In this document: positions 1-7,895 of the stretch, one piece after another
How positions within the stretch are numbered: position 1 is the first letter of the stretch
Layout of the letters: each line of letters starts with the position of its first letter
From: Streptomyces sp. col6
GTDB lineage: Bacteria; Actinomycetota; Actinomycetes; Streptomycetales; Streptomycetaceae
Assembly: GCF_008042035.1 (NCBI RefSeq)
Contig: NZ_RDBL01000014.1
Span: forward strand, 328,086 to 372,803
Direction of reading: 5' to 3'
Length of the DNA stretch: 44,718 nucleotides
Position numbers and translations under genes: made by a program
Notes under the pieces: model-generated
Told to the model about the DNA's origin: nothing
Seen by the model: the letters and a program-made list of their open reading frames with translations, nothing else
Database searches by the model: none

Positions 1-200
1 GGGGTGGCGGTGGGGTGACCGACGGAGCGGACGTCAACCAGCGGCGAAGCGATAGATCTGACGATTTACCCCGATAGAGGGCAGTAGGCCCGATTCACAG
101 GAAAGATCGCCGAGTTGCGTGGATGATCTTGGATGAGGTCCCCACCGCCCCGGAGGAGCCGACCGGCCCCGGGGCGCCCTTCGCCCATCCTGGAGAAACC

Positions 201-1244
201 ATGCGACACCGTGTGTCACGCCTGCGCACGCGCGCCCTGGCCGTCGGGCTCGCGCTCGCGGCGTCCGCGCTGCTGCCCTCCGGCTCCGCCGGTGCGGCCG
301 ACTCGTACGAGTGGGCCGCGCTGGGCGACTCGTACACCGCCGGCGTCTTCGTCGGGGCCCCGCAGCCCGCGCTGGGCGACGCCTCGCGCGACGGATGCGA
401 CCGCACCGCGAACGCGTACCCGGACGTCGTGGACCGGGAGCTCGCCGAGTTCCCGCCGGGCCGGCCCGTTCACCTGACCAACGTCAGCTGCGGCGCCGCC
501 GTCATCTCCGACATCGCCACGACCCGGCAGACACCGATCAGCCCGGTTCAGCCGCCCGCCGCCGGCTGGCCGTCCGTGGACCCCCAGATCAAGCGGGCCG
601 GTCTCGACGACGGAACGGACGTCGTCACCATCGGCGTCGGCGGCAACAGCCTGCCCTTCGCCGGCATGCTGCTCAAGTGCCTCGAACAGGGCGCGTCCGG
701 CTCGTCCTGCCGCGACCACTACACCAACCCGCCCGCGGGCGAGGAGAGCATCGCCGACAAGCTCGCCCGGGTCCAGGACGAGTACATCGAGATGCTGGCC
801 CAGGTGCACCAGGCCGCGCCGAACGCCAAGGTCGTCACGGTCGGCTACCCGGCCGTTCTCCCCGACAACAGCGGGGACTGCAACCGCCTGGCCCTCACCG
901 AGCTGGGGTCGATCAGCCACGCCGACATCGACTGGCTCCGCGACGACGTCCTCAAGCAGCTGAACGCCACGATTCAGCGGGTGAGCAACTTCTTCGGCGA
1001 CCGCTACGTGGACGTCTACTCGTCGAGCGTGGGCCACGACGCCTGCCAGCCGGCCGACACCAAGTGGGTCGAGGGCATCTGCGGCGACGCCGAGGACTAC
1101 TGGCCCGCCAAGCTCCCCGGCACCCTGCTGAACTGCGGCATCATCAACAAGCGCGCCACCCTGGTCCACCCCAACGCCGACGGCCACGCCAACACCGCGG
1201 CCCACGTCGAGCGCGCCATCCGCATCGCCCTGCTCGAACGCTGA
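201..1244 (+). CDS. Secreted SGNH/GDSL-family esterase or lipase
   Basis: A 347-residue protein with a Sec signal peptide: RLRTR basic N-terminus, an Ala/Leu-rich core at about 13-25 and an AXA-like cleavage region near residue 33. SGNH hydrolase blocks follow: GDSY with the nucleophile Ser at about 44, a GVGGNS block III around residue 150, and an HPN-x-DGH block near 323-329 supplying the catalytic His. Six or more Cys in the mature part suggest disulfides, as in secreted Streptomyces SGNH lipases. The ATG at 201 is chosen because TGGAGA lies just upstream and the signal peptide starts there; an in-frame start at 123 would bury it. It should hydrolyse esters or lipids outside the cell; the substrate cannot be read. 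It is a single-gene unit ending at a strong hairpin. Confidence 0.92.
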   Translation: MRHRVSRLRTRALAVGLALAASALLPSGSAGAADSYEWAALGDSYTAGVFVGAPQPALGDASRDGCDRTANAYPDVVDRELAEFPPGRPVHLTNVSCGAAVISDIATTRQTPISPVQPPAAGWPSVDPQIKRAGLDDGTDVVTIGVGGNSLPFAGMLLKCLEQGASGSSCRDHYTNPPAGEESIADKLARVQDEYIEMLAQVHQAAPNAKVVTVGYPAVLPDNSGDCNRLALTELGSISHADIDWLRDDVLKQLNATIQRVSNFFGDRYVDVYSSSVGHDACQPADTKWVEGICGDAEDYWPAKLPGTLLNCGIINKRATLVHPNADGHANTAAHVERAIRIALLER

Positions 1245-1260
1245 CCGCTGCGGACGTGAC

Positions 1261-1309
1261 GGTGGCTTCTCTCCTCCCCCTTCTCGGTCCGGGGGAGGAG
1301 GGAGCCACC
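1261..1309. terminator. Bidirectional hairpin terminator
   Basis: A roughly 19-bp nearly perfect stem (GGTGGCTTCTCTCCTCCCCC at 1261-1280 against 1291-1309) with a 10-base loop. It sits between the converging esterase and VOC genes, so it can end both transcripts. Confidence 0.85.
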
Positions 1310-1334
1310 ATCAGCGGCGAAGTACTGACGCGCC

Positions 1335-1694
1335 CTACGGGCCTTCGATGCCGATGACCGTGCCGAACGGGTCGCGCAGCTGGGCGATCCTGCGCCCCGG
1401 TTCGATGGTCAGCGGCCCGCGATGGTGCGCGCACCCGGCCGCCAGCAGCCGCTCGCGGACCTGGTCGAGGTCTTTCACGCCCCAGTACACAACCGGGCTG
1501 CCGCCCCGGGGATTGCGCTCGTCGTCCACCGGATGGAACCCGAGCTCGACCCCGCCGACCACCACCCAGGCGTAGACGGCCCCGGTGTCACCGATGTCCT
1601 TCTCCACGGGCACGCCGAGGAGTTCGCCCCACCAACGGGCCGACGCCTCGGGGTCGACGGCGAAGGTCATGACGGTACGGACGGCGTAGAACAA
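1335..1694 (-). CDS. VOC (glyoxalase/bleomycin resistance) family protein
   Basis: A 119-residue single-domain VOC protein. It has the two beta-alpha-beta-beta-beta modules: DPEASARWWGELLG early, a central VYWGVKDLDQVRERL segment, and the typical C-terminal RDPFGTVIGIEGP strand. Start: a TTG at 1694 preceded by GAGGAGG at a spacing of 7 is better supported than the internal ATG at 1670, which has no ribosome site. VOC proteins are metal-dependent lyases, dioxygenases or drug-binding proteins; this one could be any of these. It converges with the esterase across the hairpin at 1261-1309 and lies just downstream of the GNAT-like gene on the same strand. Confidence 0.88.
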   Translation of the reverse strand: MFYAVRTVMTFAVDPEASARWWGELLGVPVEKDIGDTGAVYAWVVVGGVELGFHPVDDERNPRGGSPVVYWGVKDLDQVRERLLAAGCAHHRGPLTIEPGRRIAQLRDPFGTVIGIEGP

Positions 1695-1706
1695 CGGTTT
1701 GCCTCC

Positions 1707-2357
1707 TCAGTGCTCTGCGGATCGCTGGGGCCGGATGATCACTTCGCTGCCGATCGGGGTGAACCCGCCGGCCAGGAAGGCGCGGAGGGAGCGGGCGTTG
1801 CCCGGGGACACGGCGGCGAAGAGCGGTTCGCCCGCCGGAACGAGCGTCAGGGCATCCGCGAGGAGGCCGCGTCCGTGGCCCTGGCTGCCGTGGTGGGGAG
1901 CATGGAGTTCGATGCTCAGTTCCCGCCGTCCGGCGAGGCCGTCCGCCAGCGTGATCAGCCCCCGCTCGTCGCCGTAGACCTTGATGCCGGTCCTCAGGGC
2001 GCGGGCGTGCAGGACGCGCGGGTGATCGTGCGCTTCGTCCCCGAGCTCGGCCAGGCGTGGTGTTCCGCCGGTACCACGGGTCGTCAGGGTGGCGTCGATG
2101 ACGCCGATCGTTCCTTCGGGGCCCGCGAGGTAGCGAAGGAAGTCGGGGGCCAGGGAGGCCCCGAAGCCGTCCGGTCCCAGGGCGTGTACGTGCGCGGCGT
2201 CCAGGGCGGTGGCGATCACCGCGTGTCCGGTGAAGGCGACGGAGGCCTCCAGCCCGCCGGGCAGCGGCGGAAGCACCGTCACACCACCGTCGCAGGGCAG
2301 GAAACGCCCCTGGGCGGCGTCGGTGAACCGCGCCAGAAGCGGGTGCGGCTCAGTCAC
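1707..2357 (-). CDS. GNAT-like acetyltransferase domain protein
   Basis: A 216-residue protein. The N-terminal 120 residues resemble no family I can name. The C-terminal third has GNAT features: a HGSQGHGRGLLADALTL acetyl-CoA pyrophosphate loop (Q/R-x-x-G-x-G/A type) followed by AAVSPGNARSLRAFLAGGF, the usual N-x-x-S/A...GF segment. Start: GTG at 2357, overlapping the end of the upstream alpha/beta hydrolase gene by 8 bases, which implies translational coupling. It probably acylates a small molecule or amine; the substrate is unknown. The GNAT assignment rests on the C-terminal motif only. Confidence 0.75.
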   Translation of the reverse strand: MTEPHPLLARFTDAAQGRFLPCDGGVTVLPPLPGGLEASVAFTGHAVIATALDAAHVHALGPDGFGASLAPDFLRYLAGPEGTIGVIDATLTTRGTGGTPRLAELGDEAHDHPRVLHARALRTGIKVYGDERGLITLADGLAGRRELSIELHAPHHGSQGHGRGLLADALTLVPAGEPLFAAVSPGNARSLRAFLAGGFTPIGSEVIIRPQRSAEH

Positions 2358-3165
2358 GGGTGGCCACCCGGGCGGTGAGGAAGTCCAGCAGAGCACCGTT
2401 GAAGGACTCGGGCTGCTCGGCGCCGGGCAGGTGGCCGGCCTTCTCGATGACGGCCAGCGTCGCGTCGGGTACAAGGTCGCGGATCGCCTCGGCGTCCGCG
2501 ACCGGGGTGTACACGTCGTCCGCGCCCACGACGACCAGCACCGGCTTACGGACCGCCGCCAGCGTGTCCCGGTAGTCGGGGCGTTCGGCCCGCCCGCGCA
2601 GGGCTGCAGCCGCGCCGTGGGGGACCGTGGCGCGCATCATGCCCAGGACGCGGTCGGCGACCTCCGGCATCGCGGCGACGTTGTACGCGGCGAGCATCTT
2701 GTCGATCACCTCGCTCGCGTACCTGTCCATGCCCTCGGCGAGGAGCCGGTCGGCCAGGCGGTTACGGAACTCCTTGCCCTCCTCGGTCTCGGCGGGAGCG
2801 GAGGTGCCGGACAGGACCAGGGCGCGTACCCGCTGCGGGTGACGGCGCTGGAACTCCATGGCGATCTGACCGCCCATCGAGACGCCCCCGACCACGGCCC
2901 GCTCGACACCCAGGTGGTCGAGGAGCGCGGCGAGGTCGTCGGCGAAGTCGGAGAGGAGGACCTTTCCCGGGGTGACGCTGCTGCGGCCGTAGCCACGCAG
3001 ATCAGGGGTGATGACCCGGTACCCGGCCTCGGCGAGCGCCTGGCCCTGGGGCGCCCACAGCGTGCGGTTGAACGGATGACCGTGGATCAACAGGACCGGC
3101 AGCCCGCCCGAAGGCCCGAAGTCGTCGAAGTGGATCGTGGCACCGCGCAGCGCTATCGCGTTCAT
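2350..3165 (-). CDS. Alpha/beta hydrolase
   Basis: A 271-residue alpha/beta-hydrolase-fold protein. It shows the HGHPFN oxyanion loop near residue 28, the nucleophile elbow GGVSMGG near 95, the acid in VGADDVYTP near 210, and the catalytic His in KAGHLPGAEQP near 240. It resembles PcaD (3-oxoadipate enol-lactonase)/haloperoxidase-like esterases, but without other catabolic genes nearby a lactonase role is not supported. ATG at 3165 is the first Met before the first core strand; longer upstream extensions have no family resemblance. It is divergent from the methyltransferase at 3299 and overlaps the downstream GNAT-like gene by 8 bases. Confidence 0.9.
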   Translation of the reverse strand: MNAIALRGATIHFDDFGPSGGLPVLLIHGHPFNRTLWAPQGQALAEAGYRVITPDLRGYGRSSVTPGKVLLSDFADDLAALLDHLGVERAVVGGVSMGGQIAMEFQRRHPQRVRALVLSGTSAPAETEEGKEFRNRLADRLLAEGMDRYASEVIDKMLAAYNVAAMPEVADRVLGMMRATVPHGAAAALRGRAERPDYRDTLAAVRKPVLVVVGADDVYTPVADAEAIRDLVPDATLAVIEKAGHLPGAEQPESFNGALLDFLTARVATRD

Positions 3166-3298
3166 GCCGGGCACCTTAGCCGGGTGATCAACAGGGACGC
3201 AGAGGTGTTTCCTTCCTGCAGCGTGCCTGTTCCTGAGGCTGTGCGTCCGACCGGGAGCAGTCCGGAACCGCATCGATACGACCCACGTCTCCCACCTC

Positions 3299-4087
3299 AT
3301 GATCTCCAACGAGCACCCAGAGCACGCGAGCGCCACCCGGCCCATCTCGTCGTCCGCGGTGACGGTGGATCCACCGAAGGTCAACGACTACGACGGCTTC
3401 GCCGAGGCATACACGGCCGAGAACGAAACCAACCTCCTCAACGCCCACTACGAGCGGCCCGCGATGCTGACCCTCGCCGGCGAGGTGTCCGGTCGTCGCA
3501 TCCTCGACGCCGGCTGCGGCTCCGGCCCCTTGTCCGGGGCGCTGCGCGAGCGTGGCGCGGACGTGAGCGGCTTCGACGCGAGTACGGGAATGCTGGAGCT
3601 GGCCCGGCGGCGGCTCGGCAACAGCGCGGACCTGCGGGTGGCGGACCTGGGAGGCCCGCTCCCATACTCCGACGCCACGTTCGATGACGTGGTCGCCTCT
3701 CTGGTGCTGCACTACCTGGAGGACTGGGGCCCGGCACTGGCCGAGCTGCGCCGCGTACTCAAGCCCGGTGGACGGCTGATCGCATCCGTCGACCACCCCT
3801 TTGCCGTCAACCTCATGCACCGCCAGGCCGGCCGGGAGGCCGAGTACAACTACTTCGACACCACCAACTGGACCGAAGAGTGGACCATGGCCGGCCGCAC
3901 CGCGCTGATGAGCATCTGGCACAGACCGCTGCATGCGATGACCCAGGCATTCACGGAGGCCGGCTTCCGGATCACGGTCATCAGCGAGCCGGAACCCGAC
4001 CCGGCCGCCCGCGAGCTGTTCCCCGAAGCCATCGCGGCCCGGCCGCGCTTCCTGTGCTTCCTGTTCTTCGTCCTGCAGGCGGAGTAG
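3299..4087 (+). CDS. Class I SAM-dependent methyltransferase
   Basis: A 262-residue protein of the UbiE/Methyltransf_11 type. Motif I ILDAGCGSGPLSG is at about 68-80, an acidic motif II (GADVSGFDAS) at about 87-94, LPYSDATFDDVVASLVLHYLED for motifs post-I/II, and LRRVLKPGGRLIASV for motif III. It should methylate a small molecule; the substrate is unknown. The ATG at 3299 has only a weak ribosome site. The next sequence, 18 bases beyond the stop and in the same frame, is the 3' remnant of an ATP-grasp gene, so this gene may sit at a deletion or rearrangement junction. It may be unrelated to the graspetide genes that follow. Confidence 0.88.
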   Translation: MISNEHPEHASATRPISSSAVTVDPPKVNDYDGFAEAYTAENETNLLNAHYERPAMLTLAGEVSGRRILDAGCGSGPLSGALRERGADVSGFDASTGMLELARRRLGNSADLRVADLGGPLPYSDATFDDVVASLVLHYLEDWGPALAELRRVLKPGGRLIASVDHPFAVNLMHRQAGREAEYNYFDTTNWTEEWTMAGRTALMSIWHRPLHAMTQAFTEAGFRITVISEPEPDPAARELFPEAIAARPRFLCFLFFVLQAE

Positions 4088-4105
4088 CCGACAAGGAACC
4101 GGACG

Positions 4106-4333
4106 GTGGCCCCTCTCCGAAGCAGATCGGTGCCGACCCCGGTGGCCGACGGAATGCGGTGCCTGATGCGCCGGCTCGGACTGCGGTACGGGGCCGCGGA
4201 CTTCGTCGTTGGGCCCGGGGACGAGTGGACCTTCCTGGAGGTCAACCCGTGCGGCCAATGGGACTGGATCCAGGGCGCGACCGGCCTACCGATCTCCGAG
4301 GCCATCGCAGACGATCTCCGAGGAGCGACCTGA
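4106..4333 (+). pseudogene. C-terminal remnant of a graspetide ATP-grasp ligase (TgmB-like)
   Basis: Only about 75 codons. They match the last part of MvdD/TgmB-type ATP-grasp ligases that make side-chain ester or amide rings in graspetide RiPPs: MRRLGLRYGAADFVV, then the metal-binding WTFLEVNPCGQWDWI (Glu45, Asn47) and the closing TGLPISEAIADDL. Full-length enzymes are about 300-330 residues, so the N-terminal domain, the central domain and most of the catalytic core are missing. The reading frame is open from the preceding methyltransferase stop (4085-4087); a GTG at 4106 could start it, but the product could not be an active ligase. Its TGA overlaps the ATG of the PIMT-like gene (TGATG), as in intact graspetide operons. 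I read it as a deletion remnant. Confidence 0.8.
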
Positions 4334-5466
4334 TGGACTGGAAGCCGTACGCCGCCTCCTTGGCTGCCGACGTGGCGTACCCGGGGTCCGACTGGTGGGA
4401 GCCGGTGCGGGAGACACCCCGGCATGTGCTGGTCGAGCGGTGGTTCGCGCCGGGAGGGGGCGGTTGGCTGGCGGTCAACGGGCCGGCGGACGAGGAGGTC
4501 TGGGCGGGCGCCACCTATGCGAACCGCACGCTGGTCACCCGGGTCGGTGCCACGCACGCGGACCGGGCCGCCCCGGAGCAGGTCGTCACCGGGCACCCCA
4601 CATCGTCGTCGACCGAACCCGGACTCGTCGTCACGATGCTGAGGCACGGCCGCCTCACGCCCGGCCTCCGGCTGCTGGACCTGGCCACCGGGTCCGGGTA
4701 CAGCGCGGCGCTGGCCTGCCACCGGCTGGGCGACGACCGGCTGGTGACCACGCTGGACGTCGATCCGTACCTGACGCGGGCGGCGGCCGAACGGCTCGAC
4801 CGGATCGGCCGGCACCCGGTCGTCGTGACGGCCGACGGGACCGGCGAGCTGCCCGGGACCTTCGACCGCATCGTTTCCATGGTGTCGGTGCCCCGCATCC
4901 CCGCCACCTGGCTCTCGGCCCTCGCGCCCGGCGGCCGTCTCGTCACGACCGTCACGGGCACCGGGCTGATCATCACGGCCGACAAGACCGAGGACGGCGG
5001 TGCGCGCGGGCGGGTCGAGTGGGACCGGGCGGCGTTCATGGCCACGCGTACCGGCGCAACGTATCCGCCCCCGCTGAACGAACTCTTCGTCAGCACAGCC
5101 GAGGACGACGGCGAGACGAGCGTGTCGCCGTTCCCCGTGCTCGACGTCATGCAGGCGTGGGAGGTGTGGTCGATGCTGACCCTGCTCTCCCCGGGCATCG
5201 AGCACCGCAACGGCACGGGCCCCGGCGGCAGCCGTATGACGTGGATGCTCCACCCCGACGGCTCCTGGGCCCGCGCCACCAGCCGCCCCGGCGACCGCAC
5301 CGCCACCGTTCACCAGGGCGGCCCGCGCCGCCTGTACGACGTGCTCGACGAGGTGCGGTGGCGGTGGATCGAGAAGGGCGAGCTGCCGGTGTACGGGGCG
5401 AGGGTCACGATCACGCCGGAGGGCAGGACGACGCTGACGCGTGGAGGGTGGGCGGCGGTGTTGTAG
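4333..5466 (+). CDS. PIMT-like methyltransferase of a graspetide operon (TgmC/FscM-like)
   Basis: A 377-residue protein built on the protein-L-isoaspartate O-methyltransferase fold. The PIMT substrate-binding segment HPTSSSTEPGLVVTML is at about 88-103, motif I LLDLATGSGYSAAL at 114-127, and motif II TLDVDPYLTRAAAERL follows. The C-terminal extension of about 150 residues is longer than in repair PIMTs and fits the graspetide-associated branch, which methylates Asp in the ring-containing core peptide and can lead to aspartimide. It begins with an ATG overlapping the stop of the ATP-grasp remnant. No precursor peptide gene is visible upstream, so the enzyme may have lost its substrate or may act on one encoded elsewhere. 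Confidence 0.82.
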   Translation: MDWKPYAASLAADVAYPGSDWWEPVRETPRHVLVERWFAPGGGGWLAVNGPADEEVWAGATYANRTLVTRVGATHADRAAPEQVVTGHPTSSSTEPGLVVTMLRHGRLTPGLRLLDLATGSGYSAALACHRLGDDRLVTTLDVDPYLTRAAAERLDRIGRHPVVVTADGTGELPGTFDRIVSMVSVPRIPATWLSALAPGGRLVTTVTGTGLIITADKTEDGGARGRVEWDRAAFMATRTGATYPPPLNELFVSTAEDDGETSVSPFPVLDVMQAWEVWSMLTLLSPGIEHRNGTGPGGSRMTWMLHPDGSWARATSRPGDRTATVHQGGPRRLYDVLDEVRWRWIEKGELPVYGARVTITPEGRTTLTRGGWAAVL

Positions 5467-5655
5467 GCAGAGAAGCGTGGGGCTACGAAGCGATCCGTCC
5501 GGTCGGCCGCCGGTCGAGGTACGTGGCCAGATCGGGGGCCACCCAGGTGCGGCTGTCGTTCTCGTGGTGCCAGGCGAAGACGAAATTCGGCGCCGATCCG
5601 GAGGCGGCTCGGGCGCGCTGTCGCTCCAAGCGTCGGTCACATGTGACTGAGCGCT

Positions 5656-6381
5656 TCACTTGACGGCCATGGTGGGCAGGGGGCGCCAGTGGGCGGGGAC
5701 GTCGCGCATGATCAGGGCACAGTCCAGGGTTGCGGTCCCTGGTGGGAAGCGGTCCGGGTCGTCGAAGAAGGATGACGCGGCGGAGGGAACCCGGCCGGCT
5801 TCCACGCGCCAGGCGTCGGTGTGCAGTTCCATGCCGTCCAGGTGGCGGCCGGAGCGGGTGGCCGAGTAGCCCTTGGCCCCGTCCTGGAAGAAGCGGGAGG
5901 CCTCGGCGAGATCGGCGAAGAGTTCGCTGCCTCGCAGCTCGCCGGACGGCTCGACGGTGACGTCCACCCGGGTGTCGCCGTCCCTCGTCGCGAAGGCGAC
6001 ACGTATCCGGCCGGGTGTCTCATGCACCTCGAAACCGGCGCGGCCGTGTTGACCGGGGAAGATACGGCCTCCGGCCCAGACGTTGAGCCGCGAGGCGGTG
6101 TCGCGACGCGGGATGTAGACGCCGGTCTCGACGCCGTCCGGTCCGTCCCATTCGACGGCGATCCGATGCGCCGCGTTCTCGCTGCGCAGCCCGAATGCCT
6201 TGGGGACCCGGAAGGGCCGGACGCTTCCCAGCCGCAGGAGGCAGATGCCTGCGACCGCGTGGCCGTGCACCAGTTGCGGGCGCAGCGGCGGGGGAAGCAG
6301 GCGTGCCGCAGTGTCCGGGGCGACTCGGTAGTTCACCAGAAGCCGTCGTTCAACGACGCTGGACAGGCGTGATTGCCTCAT
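5656..6381 (-). CDS. DUF2071 family protein (YqjF-like)
   Basis: A 241-residue protein of the DUF2071/COG3361 type. It has an N-terminal LVNYRVAPDTAARLLPPPLRPQ segment, followed by GHAVAGICLLRLGSVRP and a beta-rich body. The biochemical role of the family is not established; acetoacetate-decarboxylase-like folds have been proposed. Start: ATG at 6381 overlaps the TGA of the upstream arsR gene (ATGA), so the two are co-translated. The ArsR regulator is therefore likely to control this gene together with itself through the palindrome at 6711-6744. An upstream in-frame Met (6411) would overlap arsR by 34 bases and is less likely. Confidence 0.85.
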   Translation of the reverse strand: MRQSRLSSVVERRLLVNYRVAPDTAARLLPPPLRPQLVHGHAVAGICLLRLGSVRPFRVPKAFGLRSENAAHRIAVEWDGPDGVETGVYIPRRDTASRLNVWAGGRIFPGQHGRAGFEVHETPGRIRVAFATRDGDTRVDVTVEPSGELRGSELFADLAEASRFFQDGAKGYSATRSGRHLDGMELHTDAWRVEAGRVPSAASSFFDDPDRFPPGTATLDCALIMRDVPAHWRPLPTMAVK

Positions 6382-6710
6382 GATCCCTCGCTCTGCGCCC
6401 CGGGGCGCCATGTGGTGTGGCGCAGGACGATCTGCTCGGGGCAGACGGCGCTGAGAAACCGGCCGATGCTCGTGGCCAGGCGGTCCTCGGCCAGGGTGTA
6501 GAGGATCCGGTTGCCGTCCCGGCGCTCGGTGACCAGTCCGGCTCCTTTGAGCACGCCGAGATGCCGTGAAATGGACGGCGCGCTGATCGCGAACCGGCTC
6601 GCGATCTCCCCTGCCGCGAGCTCACCGCCTCTGAGGTCTTCCAGGATCTGGCGCCTCGTGGGATCAGCGAGGGCACGGAAGGCGCCCGCCTCATCCTGAG
6701 CTTCTGTCAT
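6378..6710 (-). CDS. ArsR-family winged-helix repressor
   Basis: A 110-residue ArsR/SmtB-type regulator. It opens with FRALADPTRRQILEDLRGGELAAGEIASRF, then the recognition helix SAPSISRHLGVLKGAGLV and the wing TERRDGNRILYTL. No clear pair of metal-binding Cys is seen on the recognition helix (a CVCD motif is absent), so a metal-sensing role is not supported; it belongs to the autorepressor/SdpR-like group. The start codon abuts a long inverted repeat and no Shine-Dalgarno sequence is visible, suggesting a leaderless or nearly leaderless message. It is translationally coupled to DUF2071 downstream. Confidence 0.9.
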   Translation of the reverse strand: MTEAQDEAGAFRALADPTRRQILEDLRGGELAAGEIASRFAISAPSISRHLGVLKGAGLVTERRDGNRILYTLAEDRLATSIGRFLSAVCPEQIVLRHTTWRPGAQSEGS

Positions 6711-6744
6711 GTTAGTTGTTTAGCACATGAGCTAAATAGCTAAC
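6711..6744. promoter_or_regulatory. Likely ArsR operator: 14-bp imperfect inverted repeat
   Basis: GTTAGTTGTTTAGC (6711-6724) and GCTAAATAGCTAAC (6731-6744) are inverted copies with 3 mismatches and a 6-base spacer, ending at the arsR start codon. The site is much richer in AT than its surroundings. Autoregulation is inferred from position. Confidence 0.72.
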
Positions 6745-6850
6745 AATGCTTTGGGCGGTCTGTTCCGGCATTGCCGCAGCGGTCGCTGACCCCTTCTCAA
6801 AGCGCTCCACTCGCCGGCTCCGTCGCTCACTCACCACCTGAGGCGCTCGG

Positions 6851-7777
6851 TCACAGCACCCACGCCGGCACCCAGGACCCCTCCGCCCCGTAATCCCCCG
6901 TCGCCGCCAGGTACGCCCGCAGCGCCCCCAGCCCCGGGTGAGGGTTGTCGCGGTGCCAGAGGAGGGAGTGGGGGTAGACCGGGGTCGGGTTCGTGACCGG
7001 GATGCGGCGGAGGTCGTGGTCCGTGGGCCAGATGAGGCGGGAGTGCTTGCCCATGAACGTGGCCAGGGACGGGGTGTCCGCGACGGTGTCGAGCAGCGCG
7101 TCGGAGCCGAAGTTGGGGCCCGTCGCCTCGATGGTGAGGCCGAAGTCCGCGACCAGGTCGTCGTAGTAGGCGCCCCACTCGGTCCCGGGGGCGATGCCGG
7201 GCATCCAGATGCGGTGGCCCACCAGGTCGGTGAGGGTCACCGAGCGGGCGTCCGCCAGGGCATGGGCGGGGCCGGTGAGGAGTTCGAGGGGTTCGTCCAG
7301 GACCCGGGCGGACTCGATGTCGTCGGGGAGGGGGCGGCCGGGCGCTCCGACCGCGCGGAACGTCGCGTCGAGTTCGCCGGATCGGAGCGCGGCGACCGCC
7401 GTGTCCATGCCGACCAGCATCATCACGTCGAGACCGGTCTCCGGGTGCGCGCCGTGGAAGCCGCGCATCGCGCTCGACTGCGCGGTGCGCGAGGCGATCA
7501 CGTCGACGCGCAGCGGGCGGCTGCCGGGGCGTACGGACGCGCTCGCGCGCTCGGCGGCGCGCAGGAGTTCGCGCGCGTGGGGCAGGAACGCCCGGCCGTC
7601 GATGGTCAGCTCGGCGCCGCGCGGGGCGCGGGTGAACAGCCGGACGCCGAGGCTCTGTTCCAGCGCGGCGATCCGCTTGGAGACGGCCTGCTGGGTGACC
7701 GACAGGTCGGCGGCGGCCTTGAGGAACCCGCCCGCTTCCGTGACGGCGACGAAGGTGCGTACTGCTTGGAGGTCCAC
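6851..7777 (-). CDS. LysR-family transcriptional regulator
   Basis: A 308-residue LysR-type protein. The N-terminal winged helix (VRTFVAVTEAGGFLKAAADLSVTQQAVSKRIAALEQSLGVRLF, residues about 6-48) is canonical, followed by a two-lobed ligand-binding domain with the expected length. GTG at 7777 is the start used because it opens directly into the DNA-binding helix; no strong ribosome site is visible. It is divergent from the MFS exporter at 7896, with a perfect 15-bp palindrome between them, so it probably controls that exporter and itself in response to a small ligand. Confidence 0.92.
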   Translation of the reverse strand: MDLQAVRTFVAVTEAGGFLKAAADLSVTQQAVSKRIAALEQSLGVRLFTRAPRGAELTIDGRAFLPHARELLRAAERASASVRPGSRPLRVDVIASRTAQSSAMRGFHGAHPETGLDVMMLVGMDTAVAALRSGELDATFRAVGAPGRPLPDDIESARVLDEPLELLTGPAHALADARSVTLTDLVGHRIWMPGIAPGTEWGAYYDDLVADFGLTIEATGPNFGSDALLDTVADTPSLATFMGKHSRLIWPTDHDLRRIPVTNPTPVYPHSLLWHRDNPHPGLGALRAYLAATGDYGAEGSWVPAWVL

Positions 7778-7795
7778 GGGAAGGGAGCCTAACCA

Positions 7796-7810
7796 ACAAC
7801 CAGTGGTTGT
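7796..7810. promoter_or_regulatory. Palindrome in the LysR/MFS divergent promoter
   Basis: ACAACCA-G-TGGTTGT is a perfect inverted repeat with 7-bp arms, 19 bases upstream of the lysR start and 85 bases upstream of the exporter. Position and symmetry suit a LysR recognition site. It is a candidate, not proven. Confidence 0.6.
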
Positions 7811-7895
7811 GTGTGTGCGGTGATTCGGTTGTTTGACCTGTGTCTCTTCCGAGCGGTTAGCTCTCCCGGTCAATTCCTGGTTGTTCGGGTGAGGT

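Noticed and set aside
4106..4333. A functional small peptide gene (possible graspetide precursor)
   Set aside because: The sequence aligns throughout residues 9-75 with the C-terminal end of ATP-grasp ligases, including the ExN metal-binding motif, so it is a ligase fragment and not a precursor peptide.
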